Source of the DNA: Cytophagaceae bacterium
GTDB taxonomy: Bacteria > Bacteroidota > Bacteroidia > Cytophagales > Spirosomataceae
Direction of reading: 5' to 3'
Assembly: GCA_947459055.1 (NCBI GenBank)
Contig: CANHCG010000006.1
Span: forward strand, 1 to 16,447
Length of the DNA stretch: 16,447 bases
Within the stretch, counting starts at the first letter, position 1, and every line of letters starts with the position of its first letter. Shown here one piece after another: positions 8,635 to 14,464 of this stretch. The notes beneath the pieces are model-generated. The model worked only from the letters and a program-made list of their open reading frames with translations. It did no database searches and had not been told where the DNA came from. The translations under genes and the position numbers were made by a program.

Positions 8635-8790
8635 TTTTTTTCTTTTTGAGCGCATAATTGTCATGTAGGGAGAAGCGTTATTAAGCGGTCTTGGCTAATT
8701 AGTCGTTTTACGACTAAAATCGGATTGAAAGTAGATATTTTGAAATAGGAGGGACTTATCAGGCGTTGAAATGTTTTGCACATTTGAGGC
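8635..8790. other. 156-base intergenic region before the XRE regulator
   Basis: No gene is supported here. A T-rich stretch follows the peptidase stop codon (8635-8647), but no convincing GC-rich terminator stem precedes it. A perfect 7-bp palindrome lies at 8699-8717, an AGGAGGG at 8747-8753, and a tiny open frame at 8771-8794. I find no perfect TAnnTTTG promoter; TATTTTG at about 8735-8741 is one base short. Confidence 0.5.
8699..8717. promoter_or_regulatory. palindrome, possible operator of the XRE regulator
   Basis: TTAGTCG and CGACTAA are perfect 7-base inverted repeats around a 5-base centre, TTTTA. There is no following T-tract on either strand beyond a few bases, so a terminator is less likely than a protein-binding site or a short RNA hairpin. 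It sits about 75 bases upstream of the helix-turn-helix gene, where an autoregulatory operator would fit. This function is inference. Confidence 0.4.
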
Positions 8791-9123
8791 ATGAAAGATT
8801 TCGCCAATAGAATTCGGCATATTCGCCAACTCAAGGGGTATAGTCAGGACTATGTTTCGATGCAAATTGGGATTTCCTTGTCTGCCTATTCGAAGATTGA
8901 ACGGGGCACTACGGATCCATCCTTATCGCGGATGTTACAAATCGCAGATGTTTTAGATATCGACTTAGGTCAAATTCAAATAGCTCCCACCTACAGCATG
9001 TCGAATTCGCGAGGTCAAGTGGAGGAAAGTGATCCTCAGGAAATGACCTTAGCAAAAATGCAAGCCGAAATAGAGAAATTACGGATGCGCTTGGAACAGG
9101 TGGAGAACAAATTATCGCAATAA
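8791..9123 (+). CDS. XRE-family helix-turn-helix regulator with C-terminal coiled coil
   Basis: 110 residues. Residues 1-62 form a Cro/C1-type helix-turn-helix: RIRHIRQLKGYSQDYVS, then GISLSAYSKIERGTTDPSL, with the SKIERG and PS signature of the HTH_3 group. Residues about 83-110 are a heptad-patterned, charged helix (K-M-Q-A-E-I-E-K-L-R-M-R-L-E) likely to dimerise by coiled coil. ATG 8791 is the only reasonable start, as an in-frame stop lies at 8785-8787. It precedes hemB by 38 bases, but hemB has its own promoter. Targets are unknown; the palindrome upstream suggests autoregulation. Confidence 0.85.
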   Translation: MKDFANRIRHIRQLKGYSQDYVSMQIGISLSAYSKIERGTTDPSLSRMLQIADVLDIDLGQIQIAPTYSMSNSRGQVEESDPQEMTLAKMQAEIEKLRMRLEQVENKLSQ

Positions 9124-9135
9124 AAATTATATGCT

Positions 9136-9143
9136 TACCTTTG
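9136..9143 (+). promoter_or_regulatory. hemB promoter, -7 element
   Basis: TACCTTTG matches the Bacteroidota -7 consensus TAnnTTTG perfectly and lies 18 bases before the hemB ATG. No good TTTG -33 element is seen at the right distance. Because the element covers a TTG in frame with hemB, translation cannot sensibly begin there, which supports the ATG at 9162. Confidence 0.6.
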
Positions 9144-9161
9144 CACATTAAACTCATTGAT

Positions 9162-10133
9162 ATGTTGCAAAGGCCTCGTCGCAATCGTGCAAATGCCGTC
9201 ATTCGTTCCATGGTGGAGGAAACGCGCTTGTCGGTTCAAGATATGTTATTCCCCCTATTCGTCATGAAAGGGAAACAACAAAAAACGGAAATCAAATCGA
9301 TGCCCGGAATTTATCGCTACACGAATGACCTACTTTTAAAGGAAATCGAGGAATGTGTCCAATTAGGCATTAAATCCTTCGCCCTTTTCCCCCAAGTGCC
9401 TGAATCGAAAAAGGATTCATTGGCCACCGAGAGCTATCAATCTGAGAGTTTATACCTACAAAGCATCCACGAAATCAGCACCCGTTTTCCTGAAATCAGC
9501 CTGCTGACCGACGTGGCTATGGATCCTTACAGCTCCGACGGCCATGATGGCGTCGTACGTGACGGTCAAATCCTAAACGACGAAACATTGCCTATTTTGG
9601 CCAAAATGGCCATCGCCCAAGCACAAGCAGGTTCGCGGCTGATCGGACCTTCAGATATGATGGACGGTCGGGTCGGCTACCTGCGTGAATCCCTCGATGA
9701 GGCTGGATTTTCCAACGTGGGAATCATGTCCTACACCGCCAAATATGCCTCTGCTTTTTACGGCCCCTTCCGGGATGCCTTGGAATCCGCACCAAAATTT
9801 GGAGATAAAAAAACCTATCAAATGAATCCGGCGAATCGCCGTGAAGCGCTGATTGAATCAGAATTAGATGAAGCAGAAGGGGCTGATTTTTTGATGGTTA
9901 AGCCAGCTTTGGCCTATTTAGATATCATTTCCTTGCTGCGTGAAAATAGTCATTTGCCGATTGCCGCCTACAATGTTTCGGGTGAATATGCGATGATTAA
10001 GGCGGCGGCCCAACATGGTTGGTTGGACGGCGAAAAAGCCATGTTAGAATGTCTCTTATCCATCAAACGTGCCGGTGCTCAGGTCATTTTGACCTATTTT
10101 GCGAAAGAATTTGCTCAATTAAAATTATCCTAA
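9162..10133 (+). CDS. hemB: delta-aminolevulinic acid dehydratase (porphobilinogen synthase)
   Basis: 323 residues from ATG 9162. It joins two 5-aminolevulinate molecules to form porphobilinogen, an early step of haem synthesis, in the cytoplasm. The two active-site lysines are Lys194 (SYTAKYASAFYGPFRDA) and Lys247 (VKPALAYLD), the latter forming the Schiff base. The metal loop reads DVAMDPYSSDGHDG (117-130): the three cysteines of zinc-dependent enzymes are replaced by Ala119, Asp121 and Asp129, which is the magnesium-type signature. An in-frame TTG seven codons upstream overlaps the promoter and is rejected as the start. purM follows 3 bases after the stop. Confidence 0.96.
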   Translation: MLQRPRRNRANAVIRSMVEETRLSVQDMLFPLFVMKGKQQKTEIKSMPGIYRYTNDLLLKEIEECVQLGIKSFALFPQVPESKKDSLATESYQSESLYLQSIHEISTRFPEISLLTDVAMDPYSSDGHDGVVRDGQILNDETLPILAKMAIAQAQAGSRLIGPSDMMDGRVGYLRESLDEAGFSNVGIMSYTAKYASAFYGPFRDALESAPKFGDKKTYQMNPANRREALIESELDEAEGADFLMVKPALAYLDIISLLRENSHLPIAAYNVSGEYAMIKAAAQHGWLDGEKAMLECLLSIKRAGAQVILTYFAKEFAQLKLS

Positions 10134-10136
10134 GTT

Positions 10137-11306
10137 ATGTCGACCGATCGCTACATGCAACGGGGAGTTTCGGCCTCGAAAGAAGATGTCCATAAAGCCA
10201 TTGCCAACCTAGACAAGGGCCTTTTTCCGCAAGCATTTTGTAAAATATCACCCGACATTTTAGGGGGCGACGCGGAATATTGCAACATCATGCATGCGGA
10301 TGGCGCCGGGACAAAATCCTCTTTGGCCTATTTATATTGGAAAGAAACTGGTGATATTTCCATTTGGCGTGGCATCGCTCAAGATGCAGTTGTGATGAAC
10401 ACGGATGATCTAATTTGTGTGGGGGCGACGGATCAAATGCTCCTTTCCTCGACCATCGGTCGGAACAAAAACCTAATTCCCGGCGAAGTTATTGCCGAAA
10501 TTATCAATGGAACCGAAGAAGTATTACAAATGCTTCGCGACAATGGCCTCGGTATTTACAGTACGGGCGGCGAAACAGCTGATGTGGGGGATTTGGTGCG
10601 AACAATTATTGTAGATTCGACCGTTATTGGTCGTATGAAACGTGCCGATGTAGTTTCTAATGAACATATTCAAGCCGGCGATGTCATCGTGGGACTGGCT
10701 TCTGACGGCCAGGCGACCTATGAAAAAACGTATAATGGTGGGATGGGAAGTAATGGCCTAACTTCGGCTCGGCATGATGTCTTAGGGCATTATTTAGCCG
10801 CCAAATATCCCGAAAGTTTTGACCCATCCGTACCTAAGGACTTGGTGTATTCGGGTTCGAAAAAATTGACCGATCCAGTGGCGGGAACCCCCTTGAATGT
10901 AGGCCAATTGGTTTTATCGCCTACCCGTACTTATGCCCCAGTGATCAAGGCAATTTTGAATGCGCTTCGTGGACAAATCCACGGCATGGTCCATTGTTCG
11001 GGCGGTGCGCAAACGAAAGTGATGCATTTTGTAAAGGATGTTCATGTGATTAAGGACAATTTGTTTCCGATTCCTCCGCTGTTTGATATGATTCAAAAAG
11101 AAAGCGGAACGAGTTTTAAGGAAATGTATCAAGTGTTCAATATGGGCCATCGCATGGAGATTTATTTGAACCCGAAACATGCGGAAGAGGTGATTCAAAT
11201 CGCGCAATCTTTTGGGATTCCTGCGCAGATTGTGGGCTATGTGGAGGGGCATGCCGGGAAGAAATTGACAATTCGCAATCAAGGCGAAGAATATATTTAC
11301 GAATAA
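10137..11306 (+). CDS. purM: phosphoribosylformylglycinamidine cyclo-ligase (AIR synthetase)
   Basis: 389 residues. It converts FGAM with ATP to aminoimidazole ribonucleotide, the fifth step of purine synthesis. Visible features: an N-terminal ISPDILGGDAEYCNIMHADGAGTK region (AIRS N-terminal domain with the Mg-ATP contact DGAGTKS), DAVVMNTDDLICVGA, and TGGETADVGD; the C-terminal AIRS domain includes LASDG and MVHCSGGAQTK. It is about 40 residues longer than the E. coli enzyme, with differences mainly around LLSSTIGRNKN and the region after LASDGQATY; I associate this longer type with Bacteroidota. The start is 3 bases behind hemB, so both are read from one message although the pathways differ. 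No convincing terminator follows. Confidence 0.93.
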   Translation: MSTDRYMQRGVSASKEDVHKAIANLDKGLFPQAFCKISPDILGGDAEYCNIMHADGAGTKSSLAYLYWKETGDISIWRGIAQDAVVMNTDDLICVGATDQMLLSSTIGRNKNLIPGEVIAEIINGTEEVLQMLRDNGLGIYSTGGETADVGDLVRTIIVDSTVIGRMKRADVVSNEHIQAGDVIVGLASDGQATYEKTYNGGMGSNGLTSARHDVLGHYLAAKYPESFDPSVPKDLVYSGSKKLTDPVAGTPLNVGQLVLSPTRTYAPVIKAILNALRGQIHGMVHCSGGAQTKVMHFVKDVHVIKDNLFPIPPLFDMIQKESGTSFKEMYQVFNMGHRMEIYLNPKHAEEVIQIAQSFGIPAQIVGYVEGHAGKKLTIRNQGEEYIYE

Positions 11307-11318
11307 TTTAAAGACAAG

Positions 11319-11350
11319 TTTGGCTTTTTAAGAATTAATGGCTAGATTTG
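11319..11350 (+). promoter_or_regulatory. rplU-rpmA promoter (-33 and -7 elements)
   Basis: TTTG at 11319-11322 is followed after exactly 20 bases by TAGATTTG at 11343-11350, a perfect match to the Bacteroidota sigma-ABfr consensus TTTG-N19-21-TAnnTTTG. Transcription would begin around 11357, leaving a leader of about 65 bases before rplU. Confidence 0.7.
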
Positions 11351-11358
11351 CGACCCCA

Positions 11359-11391
11359 TTTAAAAGGCTTTTAAAGGTTTAGACCTGGCCT
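11359..11391 (+). promoter_or_regulatory. structured leader of rplU, possible ribosomal protein control element
   Basis: Two inverted repeats lie in the 5' untranslated region. TTTAAAA/TTTTAAA at 11359-11365 and 11369-11375 face each other around GGC. AGGT/ACCT at 11375-11378 and 11383-11386 enclose TTAG, and an alternative outer pairing AGGC (11365-11368) with GCCT (11388-11391) would wrap the second hairpin. The two folds share bases and exclude each other. Ribosomal protein operons are often controlled by their own product binding the leader; that this one is so controlled is inference. Confidence 0.35.
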
Positions 11392-11422
11392 CGTGGGATT
11401 GTTTCACTTAAATACATATAAA

Positions 11423-11737
11423 ATGTACGCAATCGTAGAAATTGCCGGGCAGCAATTTAAAGTAGAAAAAGACCGGACCGTATATACCCACCGTTTGGCG
11501 GGCGAGGAAGGCGCTGCACTGGTATTCGACAAGGTATTACTTGTTGATAAAGGCGGAGATGTGACCGTAGGAGCACCCACAGTAGCTGGTGCCAAAATCA
11601 CAGGAAAAATTGTTGCTCACGTTCGTGGCGAAAAAGTCTTAGTTTTCAAAAAGAAACGTAGAAAGAGCTATCAAAAAATGAATGGTCATCGTCAAGATTT
11701 GACCAAAGTATTAATTGAGTCAATTTCTTTAAAATAA
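11423..11737 (+). CDS. rplU: 50S ribosomal protein L21
   Basis: 104 residues, the standard length. It starts M-Y-A-I-V-E-I-A-G-Q-Q-F-K-V, the classic L21 N-terminus, and holds the basic VFKKKRRKSYQKMNGHRQ segment (about 76-93) that contacts 23S rRNA. A GTG ten codons upstream is in frame but would add unrelated residues, so ATG 11423 is chosen. It is followed by rpmA after 38 bases, the usual bacterial L21-L27 pair. Confidence 0.96.
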   Translation: MYAIVEIAGQQFKVEKDRTVYTHRLAGEEGAALVFDKVLLVDKGGDVTVGAPTVAGAKITGKIVAHVRGEKVLVFKKKRRKSYQKMNGHRQDLTKVLIESISLK

Positions 11738-11746
11738 GTCTAATTA

Positions 11747-11759
11747 GCGTTTTTAACGC
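11747..11759 (+). other. short hairpin in the rplU-rpmA spacer
   Basis: GCGTT and AACGC form a 5-bp stem around TTT. It is too weak for a terminator and has no T-tract after it; it may affect message stability or be chance. Confidence 0.25.
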
Positions 11760-11775
11760 ATAAATTTATAAAACA

Positions 11776-12171
11776 ATGGCACATAAGAAAGGCGCCGGAT
11801 CATCCAAAAACGGGCGCGAATCACATAGTAAACGGTTAGGCGTTAAGTTGTTTGGAGGCCAAGCAGTTATTGCAGGAAATATCATCGTACGTCAACGGGG
11901 TACTGCACACAATCCAGGTGAAAACGTGGGTTTAGGTAAAGACCACACCTTATTTGCATTAGCAGATGGTGTTGTAGCTTTCAAAAAAGGATTTAAAGGT
12001 CGTTCATTCGTTCACGTTGTAGCCGCTCCTGCACCTGCAGTAGCCGCAGCTCCGGCAGCGAAAGCTCCTGCGAAAAAAGCAGCTTCTGCTCCGGCAGCGG
12101 AAGAAGTAGCCGTAGAAGAGGCTCCAAAAGCGAAAAAAGCACCTGCGAAAAAAGCAGCAGTAGCTGAATAA
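11776..12171 (+). CDS. rpmA: 50S ribosomal protein L27 with long Ala/Lys/Pro-rich tail
   Basis: 131 residues, about 45 longer than standard L27. Residues 1-82 are ordinary L27: [16 protein letters not shown] at the start, then [20 protein letters not shown] and [16 protein letters not shown]. The start lacks the cleaved N-terminal extension of Firmicutes, so the tail that reaches the peptidyl transferase centre begins directly. From about residue 83 the chain turns into low-complexity A-P-A-K-K-A-type sequence with two KAPAKKAA repeats and an acidic patch (EEVAVEEAP) between them. The extension is in frame, keeps the same base use and ends at TAA, just before the terminator, so it is real rather than a frameshift product. 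Its role is unknown; it is probably disordered and on the ribosome surface. Confidence 0.95.
   Translation: MAHKKGAGSSKNGRESHSKRLGVKLFGGQAVIAGNIIVRQRGTAHNPGENVGLGKDHTLFALADGVVAFKKGFKGRSFVHVVAAPAPAVAAAPAAKAPAKKAASAPAAEEVAVEEAPKAKKAPAKKAAVAE
12067..12158 (+). repeat. 17-base direct repeat within the rpmA tail
   Basis: CCTGCGAAAAAAGCAGC occurs at 12067-12083 and again at 12142-12158, both in frame and encoding P-A-K-K-A-A. Identity at DNA level suggests the tail grew by local duplication. Confidence 0.7.
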
Positions 12172-12188
12172 TTCGTATACATGCATTC

Positions 12189-12219
12189 AAAAACCTGGTA
12201 TGAAAATGCCAGGTTTTTT
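12189..12219 (+). terminator. intrinsic terminator of rplU-rpmA
   Basis: AAAAACCTGG (12189-12198) pairs with CCAGGTTTTT (12209-12218). The helix can continue inward through a T-G pair, A-T and T-A to a GAAA tetraloop at 12202-12205, giving up to 13 pairs, followed by a T run. The A-tract on the 5' side makes it able to work on both strands. Confidence 0.85.
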
Positions 12220-12243
12220 GTTTTATAGAAACTTTCTACCCCT

Positions 12244-12251
12244 TACCTTTG
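12244..12251 (+). promoter_or_regulatory. nfu promoter, -7 element
   Basis: TACCTTTG is a perfect TAnnTTTG and identical to the element before hemB. It lies 22 bases before ATG 12274. The nearest TTTG upstream (12217-12220) is 23 bases away, slightly long for a -33 element, and falls in the terminator's T-tract. Confidence 0.6.
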
Positions 12252-12273
12252 TTAGGCTGAAATAAAATCTCCC

Positions 12274-12867
12274 ATGGAAACTACATCGATACACATTTAT
12301 ACCGAGTCCACCCCGAATCCACATTCCATGAAGTTTGTCTTCAATGTGGAACTTTTGCCCGATGGCATGTCATTCGATTACGCCCAACCGGCCGATGGAC
12401 TTACCAAAGAAAAGTCTTCACCCCTCGCTGTGGCCCTTTTCGGTTTTGAATTTGTTCGACGCGTGTTTATTACCAGTAATTTTATCACAGTAACCAAAGC
12501 CGAAGCGGTCTTATGGGAAGATGAATTATTTGGAATCAAACAGTATCTAAAAAGCTATTTTGCGGAGAAGAGACCTGTGTTTTCCTTGCCTACATCCGTG
12601 ATCGATGGTGCCGACGAAGGCGATGACAATGCCATTATTTCCAAAATCAAGGAAGTCCTAGAGCAATATGTAAAACCCGCCGTAGAATCCGACGGGGGAG
12701 CGATTTCTTTTCATTCCTTCGATGAAACTAGTGGCCAAATGAAGGTGCTTTTACAAGGATCTTGTTCCGGTTGCCCTTCATCTCAAATGACTCTCAAAGC
12801 CGGCATCGAAGCCCTCATGACTCGCATGGTGCCTGAAGTGAAGGAAGTAGTTGCCGAAGGCGTTTAG
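12274..12867 (+). CDS. Nfu-type iron-sulfur cluster carrier (NifU C-terminal domain protein)
   Basis: 197 residues with two domains: an Nfu N-terminal domain (about 6-95, opening YTESTPNPHSMKFVFN) and a NifU C-terminal domain (about 118-190) with GSCSGCPSS holding Cys164 and Cys167. Two such CXXC motifs from a dimer hold a 4Fe-4S cluster for delivery to target proteins. This matches the Nfu/NfuA-like carrier family, not the scaffold IscU. Its own promoter lies upstream after the L27 terminator. The stop codon overlaps by 4 bases that of the convergent phosphatase gene, leaving no space for a terminator. The role in general Fe-S maturation is well supported; its specific targets are not known. 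Confidence 0.92.
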   Translation: METTSIHIYTESTPNPHSMKFVFNVELLPDGMSFDYAQPADGLTKEKSSPLAVALFGFEFVRRVFITSNFITVTKAEAVLWEDELFGIKQYLKSYFAEKRPVFSLPTSVIDGADEGDDNAIISKIKEVLEQYVKPAVESDGGAISFHSFDETSGQMKVLLQGSCSGCPSSQMTLKAGIEALMTRMVPEVKEVVAEGV

Positions 12868-13541
12868 AGAAAAGTTAATACATCCTTAATTTCCCCGACT
12901 TCCCGAAAACGTTCGTGACTTACCTCATGCGCTACCTGTTCATGCGCCCAAGTCGTATGAAAAGGCACATGAATGCCATGCCCGCCTATATTCAGTACGG
13001 GTAAAATATCCGATTTCAAGGAATTGCCAATCATCACGAAATGTGACGGATTGATGTCCAAATGTTTGATTAATTTCAAATAGTCCGAATCTTGTTTGTC
13101 CGACATAATCTCGATATGGTGAAAATATCGTTCTAAGCCCGATTTTTTTAATTTTCGTTCTTGATCCAGTAAGTCCCCTTTGGTCGCCACGACTAATCGA
13201 TATTTGCCCGACAAGGCCTCCAATACCTCTTCCACCCCTGGTAAAATCTCAATCGGCTTATCGATTAACTCTTTACCAATCTGGATGATTTGTTCGATGC
13301 CCTCAAGTTTCATCGTCCCGCCGGAAATACGAATCGCCGTTTCGATCATGGAAAGGACAAATCCTTTGACACCGTAACCATAGAGCGCTAAATTATCCAT
13401 TTCGGTTTTGAAGAGCTCTTTTTCTGTGCTATGTATCGGCAAATAGTTTTCTAAAAGCGCGGCAAAACGTTCTTCACATTCGCGAAAATAGGGCTCGTTG
13501 ACCCACAGGGTATCGTCCGCATCAAAGGCAATGACTTGCAT
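12864..13541 (-). CDS. HAD-family hydrolase (phosphatase-like), substrate unknown
   Basis: 225 residues from ATG 13541. HAD motifs in order: AFDADDTLW with nucleophile Asp7 and acid/base Asp9; VVATKGD with Thr120; a Lys around 149-156 in SDKQDSDYLK; and IGNSLKSD (171-178) with the Mg-binding Asp178. A helical cap lies between motifs I and II (about 17-95), as in the YjjG/phosphoglycolate phosphatase-like subgroup. Nothing in it fixes the substrate. An in-frame TTG two codons upstream is rejected because ATG gives the motif start normal for the family. It follows tpiA on the same strand but with a strong terminator between, so it depends on readthrough or its own promoter. Its stop overlaps that of nfu. 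Confidence 0.88.
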   Translation of the reverse strand: MQVIAFDADDTLWVNEPYFRECEERFAALLENYLPIHSTEKELFKTEMDNLALYGYGVKGFVLSMIETAIRISGGTMKLEGIEQIIQIGKELIDKPIEILPGVEEVLEALSGKYRLVVATKGDLLDQERKLKKSGLERYFHHIEIMSDKQDSDYLKLIKHLDINPSHFVMIGNSLKSDILPVLNIGGHGIHVPFHTTWAHEQVAHEVSHERFREVGEIKDVLTFL

Positions 13542-13545
13542 AAGC

Positions 13546-13568
13546 AAAAAAAGGGAGCCGAAGCTCCC
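13546..13568 (-). terminator. intrinsic terminator of tpiA (UUCG tetraloop)
   Basis: Read on the - strand: GGGAGC, TTCG loop, GCTCCC, then seven T. This is a textbook terminator with the extra-stable UUCG loop, starting 6 bases after the tpiA stop codon. Its T-tract ends 4 bases before the ATG of the downstream phosphatase gene. Confidence 0.9.
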
Positions 13569-13574
13569 GAAGAT

Positions 13575-14336
13575 TTAGAATGATTTAGCGATTGTAATGA
13601 AATCAGCGGCGATTAAAGATGCGCCTCCGATTAATCCGCCGTCGACATCCGCACAAGCGAAAAGTTCTTGGGCGTTTTTGGCGTTACAACTACCGCCATA
13701 TAAAATCGAGCATCCATCCGCCGCCGCTTGGCCATATTGTTTGGCCAAATGCGCACGTAAATAGGCATGCATTTCTTGCGCTTGATCCGAAGAAGCGGTT
13801 AATCCCGTCCCGATTGCCCAAATAGGTTCGTAGGCAATGACCACCTTAGCGAAATCTTCAGGTGATAAATGGAATAAACTTTCAGTTAATTGTTGGGCCA
13901 CAAAAGCCAAATAATCAGCCCCTTCACGTGTCTCCAAACTCTCTCCACAGCAGAACAAAGGCGTAAGGCCATTCGCCAAAGCCGCGTCCACTTTCGCCGC
14001 TAATTGGGTATTCGATTCTGCAAAATATTGTCTACGCTCGGAATGCCCCAAGATGACATAGGAAATACCGGCCGAAGCTAGCATCGATGCGGAAATTTCT
14101 CCTGTATACGCACCCGAAGCTTTTTCGTGGCAATTTTGTGCGGAGGCAGCTAAATTAGCGATCCCAGCCGTAGCCGTTTGCACCGTATCTAAATAAAGCG
14201 CGGGTGGCGCCATTATTACCTGCACATCAGCAGGAACTTCCGCTTTCACGAGGGCGGCAACTTCAGCAGCAAGCGTTTTCGCCTCAGCTGCAGTTTTATT
14301 CATCTTCCAGTTTCCTGCAACAATCTTTTTTCTCAT
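13575..14336 (-). CDS. tpiA: triosephosphate isomerase
   Basis: 253 residues, normal length. It interconverts dihydroxyacetone phosphate and glyceraldehyde 3-phosphate in glycolysis and gluconeogenesis. Catalytic residues are visible: Asn9 and Lys11 (AGNWKMN), His98 (LGHSERR) and Glu170 (AYEPIWAIGTG), and the phosphate-binding ILYGGS and GGLIGGASL loops at the end. Codon use is even and strongly biased to GCT/GCA/GCG alanine codons, in keeping with high expression. It has its own promoter upstream and a strong terminator downstream. Confidence 0.97.
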   Translation of the reverse strand: MRKKIVAGNWKMNKTAAEAKTLAAEVAALVKAEVPADVQVIMAPPALYLDTVQTATAGIANLAASAQNCHEKASGAYTGEISASMLASAGISYVILGHSERRQYFAESNTQLAAKVDAALANGLTPLFCCGESLETREGADYLAFVAQQLTESLFHLSPEDFAKVVIAYEPIWAIGTGLTASSDQAQEMHAYLRAHLAKQYGQAAADGCSILYGGSCNAKNAQELFACADVDGGLIGGASLIAADFITIAKSF

Positions 14337-14359
14337 ACGTTCATCTTTTTATTTGCTCG

Positions 14360-14367
14360 CAAATTTA
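14360..14367 (-). promoter_or_regulatory. tpiA promoter, -7 element
   Basis: TAAATTTG on the - strand is a perfect TAnnTTTG, 23 bases before the tpiA ATG. At the expected -33 distance there is only a TTTC/TTTT near 14387-14391, a 3 of 4 match. Confidence 0.55.
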
Positions 14368-14446
14368 CAATTCCTTTCTCGCTAATGAAAATTAGATGGA
14401 AAAATTCAGGCATTTTCCGTATTTTCACAGATTAATGTGCCCCTTT

Positions 14447-14454
14447 ACATTTCC
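14447..14454 (+). promoter_or_regulatory. weak candidate -7 element for the GH3 fusion gene
   Basis: TACATTTC matches TAnnTTTG at all positions but the last, 10 bases before ATG 14465. No TTTG is present at -33 distance. The intergenic region (14337-14464) holds nothing else recognisable apart from the tpiA promoter on the other strand. Confidence 0.25.
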
Positions 14455-14464
14455 CTGTTTTTCC

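Noticed and set aside
8628..8655. Possible terminator behind the M61 gene (CGCT ... AGCG around a T-rich stretch)
   Set aside because: Only a 4-bp stem around a loop of about 16 bases; the T run lies in the loop, not after the stem.
9141..9161. TTG start adding seven residues to HemB
   Set aside because: It overlaps the TACCTTTG promoter element, and HemB homologues begin near the ATG at 9162.
10914..11282. 122-residue open frame on the - strand inside purM
   Set aside because: Composition (many His, Arg, Leu, Ile) and position are those of an antisense shadow of purM.
11310..11333. Possible terminator behind purM (AAAG...CTTTTT)
   Set aside because: The stem has only four or five A-T-rich pairs with a mismatch and overlaps the -33 element of rplU.
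11393..11422. GTG start adding ten residues to L21
   Set aside because: The standard L21 N-terminus begins at ATG 11423, and the extra residues fall in the structured leader.
13542..13547. TTG start adding two residues to the HAD protein
   Set aside because: ATG 13541 gives the normal family start; the TTG is next to the terminator T-tract.
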